From Elmis aenea (Eukaryota > Arthropoda > Insecta > Coleoptera > Elmidae): a DNA stretch of 64,000 nt. A model generated the notes under the pieces. It made no database searches and was not told the origin of the DNA. It saw only the letters and a program-made list of their open reading frames with translations. The stretch lies in NCBI GenBank assembly GCA_947652605.1, contig OX393577.1, positions 25,609,466 through 25,673,465 on the forward strand. Reading direction: 5' to 3'. Of the stretch, positions 22,262 to 33,645 are shown piece after piece. Both the position numbers and the translations under genes were made by a program. The stretch's first letter is position 1. Each line of letters opens with the position of its first letter.

Positions 22262-22850
22262 CTGTTTTTTCTTTTGTTTTTAGTATCCTTTACGACTGAC
22301 CAAAAATGCTGTCTAAAACTGGTCAATTTTGTGGTCGCGTTGGCCATGGAACCGTGCGGAAAAAATCAAACTAATTTAATTTTTAAAACGCGTGTCTTTT
22401 GCAAGTAAAACGGAGCAAAGTTTTTGAGAGTCAGTTCCAAAAAAAAACGCGAAAAGCGAGATCCCTGTTAAAGCAGGTTTTCCTTAGAGTTCGGTAAAAA
22501 ACGAAAAACATCTCGAATCACAAAAATTTTAGAATTTCTTTGTTTTTTATTTTAAATTTCTCGTTATGGTCGCAAAATGTAGCCAACATGCCGCATTTGG
22601 TGTATATAAATGGTGCACTTTTTTGTTTTTAGTATTATTTACGACTATCCAAAAATTATGCTTTTGCGATCGCATTGGCGATGTAACTGTGAGGAAAAAA
22701 ATAGCAACTTCTTTGGTTTCTGATGCGCGCATCCTTTGCGAGTAAATTGGGGCGAAATTTTTAAAAATAGCTTTAACGCTTATTGATAAAAACGTAAATA
22801 CAATATCTCTATAAAAGCGGGTTCGCTCGAATATTCGAGAATTTGGTAGG
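22262..22850 (+). repeat. two direct, diverged ~0.36-kb repeats
   Basis: Segments at about 22272-22500 and 22622-22850 share words in the same order: TTTTAGTAT-C/T-TTACGACT, CCAAAAAT, GTCGCGTTGGC versus ATCGCATTGGC, ATGGAACCGTGCGGAAAAAA versus ATGTAACTGTGAGGAAAAAA, TTTGC-A/G-AGTAAA, and AAAGC-A/G-GGTT. They are an old tandem duplication. The downstream copy leads into the heat-shock-type promoter signals. Confidence 0.7.
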
Positions 22851-22910
22851 TAGCTCATGACTAAGATTCAATATAAATAGTCGGTAGCGACAACAAACTG
22901 TTTGGTCACT
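22811..22910 (+). promoter_or_regulatory. heat-shock-type promoter without an evident gene
   Basis: Three perfect alternating 5-bp units (CGAAT ATTCG AGAAT at 22828-22842) form a heat-shock element. A canonical TATAAATA box follows at 22872-22879, and TGGTCACTCC lies about 30 bp further on at a plausible start site. Another TATAAAAG lies upstream at 22810-22817. No ORF of useful length or chaperone-like coding follows before the MITE at 23274. It could drive a non-coding RNA, be a relic, or be chance in AT-rich DNA. Confidence 0.45.
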
Positions 22911-23273
22911 CCTGTTTTAAACTATCGAACAGTACCGTTAGTCGGAGCCACACCATACACACATCAGCTGTTTATGAATCTTGGTGGCTAAATGTTGGCG
23001 GGTAAACTCATTGAATATAATTTTCGAAACGTGGAACCAATTCGGTGACAATTAAAAAAATCAAAATGGCAAATATTTGTCTTTAAATCAGTTTATCATA
23101 ATTCACACGTTTTATGTCTATAATAATGCGTTGACATTTAAAAAAGAGAGCTAAATCGTCACCCTAAAGTAGTTTCTTAAATCGTATGCATATTAAACAA
23201 AACAACTCTAGGCGACAAAACGTTGTTTCGAATAACAGATCAGTGAGATTTTTGAATTATCTAAACACATCTA

Positions 23274-23595
23274 CAGTGTGACCCATTTCAAAGCGGATCG
23301 CCCCTATAAAAAGTTTATTTATGATCCAATTTTTATGAAATTTGGTACACGCCCATTTGGGGGCATCCTGAATCCAGTGGTGTAGTCAGATTTTAAAATA
23401 AAAAATCTCTAAACAAATGTTGACAATTTTGACATCGAAAATAAATCATAGTAGACTTTGTGAGTGTAAACAAGTTTTTTAAATAGGATGTCAAAGTACA
23501 GTTTTTGATGCTTTACCGTTAAAAAAAAAATCGTCAAAATCCGATCATAAATAAACTTTTTATAGGGGTGATCCGCTTTGAAATGGGTCACACTG
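23274..23595. mobile_element. MITE with CAGTGTGACCCATTTC terminal repeats
   Basis: About 320 bp. The terminal inverted repeats of about 60 bp share CAGTGTGACCCATTTCAAAG, a GGATC block and TATAAAAAGTTTATTTATGATC. TA flanks both ends. The minus-strand 60-codon frame inside is a by-product. Confidence 0.88.
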
Positions 23596-26138
23596 TATAT
23601 GAAATTTGTCTTTTATTGTAAAGTTAAATTTAAATTATCTTACAGCTCGAAATATAGAATATGAGCAGATGTTTAATTTATCCAAGTTTTACAGGTAATG
23701 CAGTAGATTTTAATACCTATATTTCCGTTTATTTTAATTCAATGGCCATAAGGGAACGTCAGGTGTGATATCAATCAGATCAGAACGTCATTTCCTGTGA
23801 CTGTAAGTTGGTAATGTTTCCTTGATTAACGACTTCTGTTCAGGTTCCGTAGCAAAGTGATTTACAGTAGTAGTATATGTACTAAAGTTTGTTAACTTTT
23901 TAAATAATCGAATCAGTTGCATTAATTTTCATAAATATTTCGAAAACATTTCTAAATTCCTTTGTAACTTAAGAAATGATCGTTACAGTTGACTGAACTA
24001 AGTAATTCACGCCATGTGTAATAGTGTAATTCATTTACTATGAAGTTGCAAATCCTGCTAATCGAACTATTAATTGTGATGTTTTATAACAAAACTAAGT
24101 TGCAATACATCGACAAATTGCAAAATATATCTTGAAAACTTGTCTTAACAGTTCTAAGATTATGCTATGCCGATCTTAATGCTCATTACTACATACATTA
24201 AAATCAAAAACTAAATGTAGCGATCTATTTTGTTTCATTGTGCTTGTTTTTAAAATAATATACATGTCAAGAGACTATCCACATTGTCAATTGTTTGGTT
24301 ATTCAGATGATTTATTAAATAATATAATGAATAGGCTTAATTAAAAGACACTTAAAGGTTTTTAAAGTATTTCTTGTTTAAGACTAGTCTCTTTATCATC
24401 AGAAGAAAAACAATAAGTGGTTTTTATTAAGTTCATTTATATTTGCATAGTAGGTTGTTTCGTTAAATATCATTGTTAGAATCATAGTAGTTTAAAGTAT
24501 TGAGGTTTCACTTATTGTTTTTGTAATTTATTTAGCAAAAAATAAAAGAAAACACTTAACTAAACTGAAGTTGCCTTAGTAGTTTTCCTTTTGTTTAATT
24601 TTTTAACTTGTTAACTTATTTGTTTACATTTTTTCGCAGTTATTTGTGGGTAATGAAATCAGCACGGCTGTGCATTAGCATGTCTTTATTTGGGGTTTGT
24701 TATGCTAGCAATAACAACATTGTGTTAATGGTTAATATATTGGGTGTCAAGTAATTTTAAAGTAAATTTTTATGGTCTGTATTATAAAACGTTAAAAGAA
24801 TATTACTTATTTTTTCATTATTACAATAATTTTTTTAATAGATAATTTACTATGTTATTCATAATTTTATTGCGAGAGTAATATTACTAATGCAAAAAAA
24901 TAGCTGTGGTTATCCATCGGTGATTACTTCTAAGTCAAGTATAACTATTAAACTGTCAGCTTGTAAACAGGAATAATCCATAGCGTTTTGTTTGTAGTTT
25001 TTTTTTATTGTTAAATCATTTAAGTTGTTCATAGTTTAATAAATCCTCATTAGTCATAAAATAATTATTATGTAAAAATAATATAGATGATTCATAATGT
25101 TTTTTACTTGGGTGCTTAGTACACACTGACATTTGTTATTCAGTGTTCCTTAAATAACGTATTACAATACATAAAAATATTTTACATCGCGACGATTTAT
25201 TCATTTATTGTTTTGTTATAACTTGATATGTTTTGTTTTAAAAGGAAACATTTTGATTTTCCGTCATCATCATTCTTTAATTTTGTAATTTTAATCATAT
25301 TATAAAATTTTATAATATTAAGTTCCTTCGTATAATAACGCTACTCACAAAGTGGAAAAGTAAAATATTTTAACACTTTTTGAAAACATGCGGTAAGTAG
25401 GTACCTACTGTTTATTAAATAAAATAAAAATTGTATTACCTACATATTTAATGACGGTACTTGTTATTGTAAGTAAATAAAACAAAAAACTTAATAAGCA
25501 AAAATCTATTCAGAATCTTCATTAATAGGTCAACGGTCAATAGTCAAGACAATAAACATAAAATTATACGATTAATAGGATGGCTTATTAAAATGATAGT
25601 AAACGCTTAAAATAGGTAAACCAAAAATTATTTTATTGACTGTTAACGTGGGTAATAAACTGATTGCTGACAAGTTTATTAAAAAAATTCATGTTGAATC
25701 GTTTACGTTACGCCATGAACTATAAAATTGGTATACGGATATGGTTTTTTACTTTATTTTGCTTTTATATTAATTATGAAATTTAAAAATAAATACAAAA
25801 ATTTGAACATAAAAATTAATTTGTATAATGCATTTAGAAAGTGTGTATTCGGAGTAAACAGTAGTTAAAATTGGTATTCTGAAAAACATTTAGCCTAAAT
25901 TCTTTATACATGTAAAAAATACTTTTTGGATAGATTTAAAGTAGTTCCATTAAAAAATCGTGACATTGTAGTAAAAGAAAATTTAATGAACTTAATTTCG
26001 AGACCAAACACTTTTATTATGTCTTATAATAAAGATCCAAGCATCAGATGTGGAGTTCATAATCAGTCAAAATTTAGGCGTTTGTTCCTAATACTTAATA
26101 TATCTACAATATATAACAGTTTTGTTTTACTAAGACTG
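23596..26138. other. AT-rich intergenic, no gene seen
   Basis: 2.5 kb of AT-rich sequence with no supported feature. A 75-codon frame at 25926 shows nothing recognisable. Confidence 0.4.
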
Positions 26139-27219
26139 TGTACGATCCGATGAACAATCAGTTGTCTCTGCAGCGTCTCTGATAGTTAATTGAACGCTTG
26201 TTCGTGTCTTCCAGCAGTTATCGAATGATTTCATGAACTAGTTTATAAAGGCTAACAACAGTAAATGAACAAAGGCAAGAACTATCGCTGGATTTTTACA
26301 CGTATGCGCTGTTCACAACTAACGTGATCTCTGGTAACTAAGCATCGGCCCATTCCATATTAGTCCTGGTTTCTTAAGATGTTTATACTTGCGATGCTTA
26401 AATTTTATGATCAATAGTCAATAGACACAAATGTCATTTACAGTTAGGCATCTCGTTAAAGCAAGCAGCAATTCTTCGCCCACAATTCTTCGCCTCCAGA
26501 ATTCTTCTCCCACAATTCTTCGCCAACAATTCTTCGCCCACATTTCTTCGCCTACACAATTCTTCGCCGCCACAATTCTTCGTCGCCACAATTTTTCGCC
26601 GCATACTAGCATATCACAAATTGTATTTGTAAATGTTATTGTTTTTATTCATAACGTAATTTATTTTACATTAGCCTAAAGTTATTTCTTGTACTTACTT
26701 CTTTTGATATTATGTTTAAAAATTGCTACATAAATAGCGTATGTTGTGATTTTTAATCTTATGTTATTATAGTATGAATAAAAATTAAATTAACCTAATC
26801 TAATCTTACCTTACCTAACCTAGTGTAAAATAATCTGTAAAAATTACGTTATAAATAACTTAATCATATTTACAAACAAAATTTGTGATATACTTGTATT
26901 CAGCGAAAAATTGTGACGGCGAAGAATTGTGGGCGAAGAATTGAGGAGGCGAAGAATTGTAGGCGAAGAATTGTGGGCGAAGAATTGTGGGCGAAGAATT
27001 GTGGGCGAAAATTTTTGGGGGAAGAATTTTGGGCGAAGAATTTTGGGCGAAGAATTGTGGGCGAAGAATGTTCCGGACACGTAATTATATATCTATGGTT
27101 AAAGCGTTGCGGCAGTGGCTTACTTGGATTAAACATTTCGATTGTTGACGCTTGTGCATAAACCAGTGATTCATGTATCTATACCTACGTGAATTAGTAC
27201 GAAATGCACTGCTGGAACA
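26139..27219 (+). repeat. dispersed repeat copy 2, split by a foldback element
   Basis: The left part, 26139-26462, matches copy 1 (GATCCGATGAACAATCAG, ACACGTATGCGCTGTTCACA, ATGTTTATACTTGCG). The right part, 27098-27219, matches its end (GTGCATAAACCAG, GAAATGCACTGCTGGAACA). The 635 bp between them are an inserted foldback element, with GTTAAAGC on both sides. Confidence 0.8.
26463..27097. mobile_element. foldback element with GGCGAAGAATTGTG iterons
   Basis: An array of about nine AATTCTTCGCC-type units (26470-26600) faces an inverted array of GGCGAAGAATTG units (26915-27070). The inner flanks are also inverted: ACTAGCATATCACAAATT and a GTTATTCATAACGTAATTTATTTTACA-like stretch against its complement at 26820-26900. 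The loop contains degenerate CCTAA/CCTTA words (26790-26822). The octamer GTTAAAGC at 26455-26462 and 27098-27105 is a candidate target duplication. The short frames in the arrays are artefacts of the iterons. Confidence 0.8.
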
Positions 27220-27759
27220 AACATTTACTATTTAATTATTCGTTGCAACAATAGGTTTGTTTTAACAGACTAAATAATATCAAATTACTGCTATGTTTAT
27301 TAATAGTGTGTACCAAAAGTTAATCATTGTTTCAATTTTAAAATATAGAACCGACGAAAGTATAAATAAATTGTTTAAATTTGCTGAAGAAATTTGCTTC
27401 CATAATTTTATTTTATCTGACTAATGTCGCATCTCTAAGGGGGTATATAAAGTATTGTGTATTAATTGGCAGTGTTTCGATTTTTTCATGTCTCAACTGT
27501 AAAAGGACGAATTAACGTTGGATAATGTAAAATGTTGAACTCTTGAATTGTGCAAGTAAAGTAAAATTAAAACGCAAACTACTATATATTTTATTATTAA
27601 CAAAATTGTTTGCTATAAAATTTAACCAAACTTTTGCAGGTGAACCGTAAATTTTTGTAGGTACATATTACCAATTGAAATAAGTATACTTTAATTATTA
27701 AATTATTATATTAACATAAAAAAATTATAGTACACTAACGTTGAACTGATACGAGGGCC

Positions 27760-28140
27760 GGCAAAATTAAGTTGAAATAAAAGAACCTGTAGGACGTGAA
27801 AAACAAAATACGCATCTTCACATTATTAAGTTTCTTACCTGTCATGTAACGTTTAATAATTGACAAACTTAAGTTGGTTAAAATCTAGTTTATAAATTTG
27901 GTTTACGGAAAGCTTAGCTTATTGAAAACAAACGCCTACGTTGGATACAATTTACCGCTGGTACAAAGAATTTGAACAAGAAAAGAGTTTTGTTTATCAT
28001 AAAAAATTGACTGGACGTTTTCCTACGACTGTTACCGAAAAAAAAGACTTGCTGCTGTTATTTAAAGATGACAATCAAGCCACCTACGCGGTAATAGATT
28101 AGGTACCTTATGATTAAATCTTCACTTATTAGAACAATCC
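27760..28140 (+). pseudogene. mariner transposase N-terminal fragment
   Basis: At about 27936 one frame reads TIYRWYKEFEQEKS, then LTGRFPTTVTE and a short stretch ending in a stop near 28101. This is the pattern of the mariner paired HTH (T-hyd-x-RW-hyd-x-x-F...GRP-T-T-E). A second relic of the same family lies at 48165-48372. No catalytic region remains. ATACGAGGGCCGGCAAAA near 27750 could be a decayed left end. Confidence 0.65.
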
Positions 28141-28163
28141 TCCACTTTCATTGGAATTAAATA

Positions 28164-28479
28164 CAGGGTAGACTAAAATTATGGAAAAGCTACTGTGACG
28201 GCGTAAATACAGGTTTTATGAAAAAGTGTTTTGCATAAAAAGTGAATGGCAAATTATTGTTAGCTACATTTTGACGTACTTCATTTTTTTTCGGCCAACC
28301 GTGTGCAACTGCAAGGCGATCGTAATATTTTTTTAAATGTCAACCTACATTTTTTTACTTTAATTCATAGCGAATTTTAACCATATAAATTTTTCTTAGT
28401 GTAAATAAAAAATAGTTTTTTTTATAAAACTTGTATTTACGCCGTTACGGCAGCGTTTCCATACTTTTGGCCTACCCTG
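28164..28479. mobile_element. MITE with CAGGGTAGACTAAAATTATGG ends
   Basis: About 316 bp. The left end is CAGGGTAGACTAAAATTATG and the right end, read inward, CAGGGTAGGCCAAAAGTATG. Both continue into GTAAATACAGGTTTTAT / GTAAATACAAGTTTTAT. TA flanks both sides. It is non-coding and inserted close to the mariner relic. Confidence 0.88.
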
Positions 28480-28610
28480 TATATAAAAACGTCTCCAAAA
28501 ACGTGTACTGGAACCATGGATCCATCCACTTAAAAAGAATATAATCCTGCTTGTAGAAGTCAGGCAAAACAACGTTACTTCCTCCGTTTTAATATGACAT
28601 AGGTTTGTGC

Positions 28611-28969
28611 CGAAAATGCATTTTGTACTAATTAATGTACTAATAGATAAACGGGTTTATGCATATGCGTCAACTATGAACTAATAAACGTCATTTGTAT
28701 CTATGTACACATCTTAAGAAAGCAGTAATATCACAAAGGATGCAGCGGGCGATGTTAAGCTAGCTACCAGTGATCATATTATTCATGTACAGTAAAAATT
28801 AAGCGACAATTCGTGCCTTCGTTCCTGTACTGTTTGAACCGTCCATAAACTAGTTTATTAATTGATTCGATAACTGCTGAAACAGGTGACTTACGCCCAA
28901 TGAACTATCAGAGACTGTGCTGGAACGCTATATCGGTACTGCGCGTATGGCTGATCGGATTGTAGATAG
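28611..28969 (-). repeat. dispersed ~0.42-kb repeat, copy 3 (inverted)
   Basis: The complement of copy 1 with substitutions and deletions. It includes GCCTTCGTTC, AAACTAGTTTATTAATTGATTCGATAACTGCTG, TCAGAGAC and, at its end, CTGATCGGATTG. It is more eroded than copies 1 and 2. Confidence 0.65.
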
Positions 28970-30775
28970 CCCTGCGGGAGCAAACCTAATATTTATTTAT
29001 TTATAAATACATTCAAATTCATTGAAGACACTGAAATTGAAGTTAAACTGTTTATTTGTCAATAGGCGTAAATGATGCTATTTCGTTTTATTAAAATCGT
29101 TTGCGTCAAAAAAAGTTTCACAAACCGGTGGCTTATCACAACTTTTAACAGAATAATCTTTATATTTTTTTATGTGATACAGCTTAATGAGCTACAGTCA
29201 GTGTGCTAATGATATATCTTGTTCAGCAAAAACAGTTTTAAAAGTAGCTTTATCGCTTTATATATGTCCACAGATTCGTTCTAGGCAATTGCAATGTAAT
29301 TATTTTTTTGCAGCCTGGATACGTAACTATAGCAGAGAGTAATAAAACTTACTAGATCTAGATTATGTAGTTATTCCATCACTATTATTTGTAAACGCGT
29401 AACAGATATGCAATTATTATTGCAAGTATATGTGTTCGATAGACACTACATCCAACTGTTACCTACTTCCTTTGAAACTGATGCAGAAAGTCACCATCAA
29501 CTACAGAGCTGCATCAAGATGGAAGTAAAACTAGAACATTAGTATAAATCAGTGGCCGAAATAACATTTAATCGGTTTGATGAAATAAAATGGTCTTGAA
29601 CTTGCCTCGATTTTTGGTACAAAATTACAGCTTTCGGTTTTCTGTTTTTTCTTTAAAAAAAAAGTCGTAATTTATAGATAATCGTAAGATTAATGTCCGC
29701 GTCAGCAACTTTATAAAGTTTATAACTTATTATTATTTATAACTTAATCTAGAAAAACAAGGAAACATTAATAGCTTTTAATCAGATTTTTTTTTACAGT
29801 GGCCGACATAATAAACATATAAGAACGTTAATCATTTTAAACAAGTTGTTAAGAAGATTCAAAGTCATGATTTATGGAAATTAATATGCTGCTACGAGGT
29901 TTTTACCATATCTAGGCTAATAAAACGGAATGTACAATATAGATAAAGAAGAATTTATAAGTCATTAGCGACGAATACGAATGGTTGTAATATTCAAAGT
30001 CTTAAAAATTTGACTTACTCTGTTCAACTTGTTGTTTAGCAGTGTTTAAGAGGAATAAAATTTTTATAATAACTTCAATAGTTTAACAAACTATAGCGTA
30101 TCGTTTAGTGTGTTAGTAAATTAAAAATGTTTGCTTGTTCTCATTTTTAAATAACATTAGTAACTTTTTTTTTAAAGATTTTGGTAATGAAGTTTTTAGC
30201 AAGATTTTTACATGCACTGTTAATTATATAGAATTATTATGCACTGTCTTATTTGTGTCGCCTATAATTTTTTGTACTAAAACTGAATAAAATTCGCTTA
30301 TTAAAAGAGTTAAATGAAAGGTTTAAATTTGGCAAAAATGCTGAATGTTATTCCAATTAATAACTGAAGAGATATTTTAAATATATTAAAATATATCCAA
30401 CATATTCATGGAAATTGGACAGAACCGCAAAAAAATTTGGAAAAATTTTGTTGACATTTTTTATTGAACAAACTTTTTGGTTCATGCTTTAACTTTTATG
30501 GAAATTAACTAAAAACTTAGACAATTTGAATATCATCGTATTTTATGTACTAAGAAAATTATAACGTTCGGTTATAGGATAATTAATCCAATGTGAAATA
30601 ACGTAGTCTAGTTTAGACCATAATCCGTTTGTCTCTTTTTTGTACACACTCGAGCCATTAGGGTCTAAAAGTGCGTGGAATTGAATTGGCGCAGTTTAGG
30701 CTAGGCACAGACATGCAATTATCAGTAGTTCGACAGTTTGGTTGCGGGAGTCATTACATTACCAATGGTTTAAAT
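28970..30775. other. AT-rich intergenic, no gene seen
   Basis: No recognisable gene or repeat boundary. Confidence 0.4.
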
Positions 30776-31022
30776 CAGGGGTGTCAAACTCAATGGCTAA
30801 CTTGGGTCATACAAACAAGGTTTAACTTTATGTGGGCCGCATTTTTTTTTTTTTTGTTTAATAATAGCAAAAAAAGAGAATAATGAAAAAAACTCTTGGC
30901 GAATTTTACCTAACTTATTTTTATTCTGCGTCGGTTTGTTATTTTATTATATATTATTGTGTGCCGATATATTGGCCGCGCCGCAAAAATGTTCGTTGCG
31001 GGCCGCGAGTTTGACACCCCTG
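30776..31022. mobile_element. 247-bp hAT MITE with perfect 8-bp duplication
   Basis: Ends CAGGGGTGTCAAACTC and its complement are bounded by GTTTAAAT on both sides (30768-30775 and 31023-31030). TIR sequence, CAGGGG...CCCCTG ends and an exact 8-bp duplication identify a hAT MITE. A GGGCCGC word near each end and an AT-rich centre complete it. The exact duplication suggests a fairly recent insertion. Confidence 0.95.
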
Positions 31023-33375
31023 GTTTAAATGATAACGCGCTTACATGCATCTGATGTACAACTGTAAATGTGGGCAACTACACTGTTTTGTGTCGTTTAG
31101 GTTTAAATTTTGCCTTTCTTATCATAAAAAAAGGACGCTTTTATGATACAGGCAATGAAAATGAACTATTGGAAAAGATGTTGTCGACTAGGAATGATAG
31201 GGTAAGAATTACTGAAATAAGAGAAAGACGGGAATTGATATTGATATATCTGTAACAAATTCGCATCATTATACAAAAGGCACAGATATTTTACGTTTGA
31301 ATACACAATTTAATCGCCACTAAGGCCCGAAGCGATAAGGAAAGGTACTTTTTTGCTTATTTGCGAGCCATATTAAAACTTTCTTCGTAAATTTTGACAA
31401 CTACTGACAGAAACAAATGTAAAATTACATTTGCCAAAGCCTACTTGCTTTAAGTAATTCTAAATCGATTAAAAATTTCTGGATACCTTTTAACATAAAA
31501 TGCTTTACAGGAAGTAAAAGTGTAGCTAAACATTTATTTCCGATGGTAGTCCAGTGATCGGATAAATATTTCTGCAATAATTTTTAGAGAAAAAACAGGT
31601 ACTCATTACTGACAGTGAGTATTTTGTTTTAAATAATAGGTTTTATAAGTTCAAACATGTAGTGGTTCTGTTTACAATGACTTCCGGTTTTTATCACGTT
31701 CTTGTTAATGCATTATTTGTTATTACATTATTACAAAAGTTTCTATTTGTTATATATTTTATTTGTATTACTTAACATAATTATTGTATAACAAATGATT
31801 ATAAAAACTCAATTATTGTAATTTAGTCTACATATTTGGTAACAGTTTATGAATTTGATACGATTATTTTTTTATACTTCCGTTACGTTCAAGGGCCTCT
31901 CGTTGAAAATAATTTCAAACAATTTTCTATTCTGTGTCCCAAATTCGTCTACCCAGAGTGTTAACAAATAGGTTGAAGCGAAAAGACAGGATATTATTAT
32001 ATGCAATTTTAGATTATTTATCGTTAAATTTCAATCGTTCCCATTGTCAGAGTGTAATTGTTCTTCGTGTTCAACACGAAACAAAAGCTGTTATTTATTG
32101 ACAGACGTTTTATGGATAAAGCGAGTAATTTTCTGTTAGTTATGTTGATGTTCCATTTTATGATATCGTGGCTACAGCGAACAAAACTAATTTTATTACT
32201 AACGCATAATTACAATGTGCAAATATTCATTTTAGTTCACTTTTGTTTTGTTTTAGATAAACATATCAAAAACAAGACAAAATTAGCTATTTTTAATATT
32301 AAAGGCATCTATAGTTTCTATTAAAAAAATGTAACCTTGTCATTTCTCTCAAAACCTATACCTATACAATATTTAAAAAATTAAATACACCAGTTTATAC
32401 TTTATAAACATATTAAGAACTTATTTACTTACAATTGTTTTTATATCAACAACTCAAACGGAGATATCCATATTTAATATGTTGACTAGTTTTGGTTTTA
32501 TGACCATATTTAGTGTGCCATAGAAAAACTTAATTTAATTGTTCTATAAATCTACACGGTATACAGCGGAACCTGTGTAATAATCAATCAATAATAATAG
32601 AAGGGATATCACTAAATAAATTTTATCAAAAATAATATAAAAATAACCGAAATACTTTTGAGTTTTTGTATGAAATATTTTTGATTGACATTAACAAAGC
32701 CATGTCGTAAGCTATAAATTAAAAATAATCCTTAAACAAAATTTTAAAATTATTTACTTTTGTTTTACACATAAGATGATTTTAGATTATTCCTTCTCGC
32801 ATCAGAAACCATTTATAATTAACACTAATTCATTATGGAATTCTACTAGATATTCCAACAATATTTAATAAAATAAATTTGGAAACATGTGGAAATGTTA
32901 ATAATTTTTTGTGTAATGTAAAACTACTTATTGACCATTACAAAATGTACTTGAAACCATTATATTACCACTTTTTTACCATTTGTAAGTAATAATTTCT
33001 TTAATTAACCGCCGTATTTGAAAATTAAAATGGATTTATTTTTTACCCACAATATCCGTACTACTGTTTACTAATAATTTTAAAACCACTGAGCTGGGAA
33101 TATTGTGGGATGTTTGATTTATTACATCAGGTGGGTGTTATTTAAGTGTTTATTTGTTTTAATTAATGTAATAACATATATTATTGAACTACAAATAGCA
33201 TTAAATTGAATGCATTAACTGGGTGTAACAATTATTTTCAATATAATTAAAACTACTTTCTTATTTTCATGTGGCTTTAAAATGTGCAATTTTCATTGTG
33301 CATTTCCTTTCCAACTTTTATTATAGTGGCACACTTAATAGCTAAGCCAAATAATAAATAAAATAGCTAGTTACT
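31023..33375. other. AT-rich intergenic, no gene seen
   Basis: An 88-codon hydrophobic frame at 32058-32324 (+) lacks any recognised motif and is probably chance. Nothing else is supported. Confidence 0.4.
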
Positions 33376-33645
33376 ATGGCGATCAGTTGTTTTGTTGATT
33401 TGCGCTGTCAAACAAGCGTCGTTATATAACCAAGCGAATTTTCACCAGCAGTTTGTTAATTATTGTTTAATTATGGATGGGGACGATAGTGATTTTGGTG
33501 TAATTGGAGGATGCAGAATAAATATTGTACGTAAAATACCCGTAAAGTGTCTTTACTGGACTAGTATGCTTTAAAACTGCCTACTCGTCTAGTAAAGTAC
33601 CACTTTCCGGTCTTGTTACGTACATAACTATATTGATTTTTTTTC
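33376..33645 (+). repeat. repeat unit U, dispersed copy
   Basis: Matches the units at 52830-57060: CAGTTGTTTTGTTGATTTGC, GTCAAACAAGCGTCGTTATA, AGCGAATTTTCACCAG and AATTATGGATGGGGACGATA, then CTTTACTGGAC and, nearby, GTCTAGTAAAGTACCACTTTCC. An ATG opens a 34-codon frame starting MDGDDSDFGVIGG. The two ACTGGAC / GTCYAGT words can form a hairpin. Function unknown. Confidence 0.75.

Noticed and set aside
26418..27161. Six overlapping frames with SSPTILR or AKNCRRRIVGEE repeats on both strands
   Set aside because: Artefacts of the GGCGAAGAATTG iterons in a foldback element.
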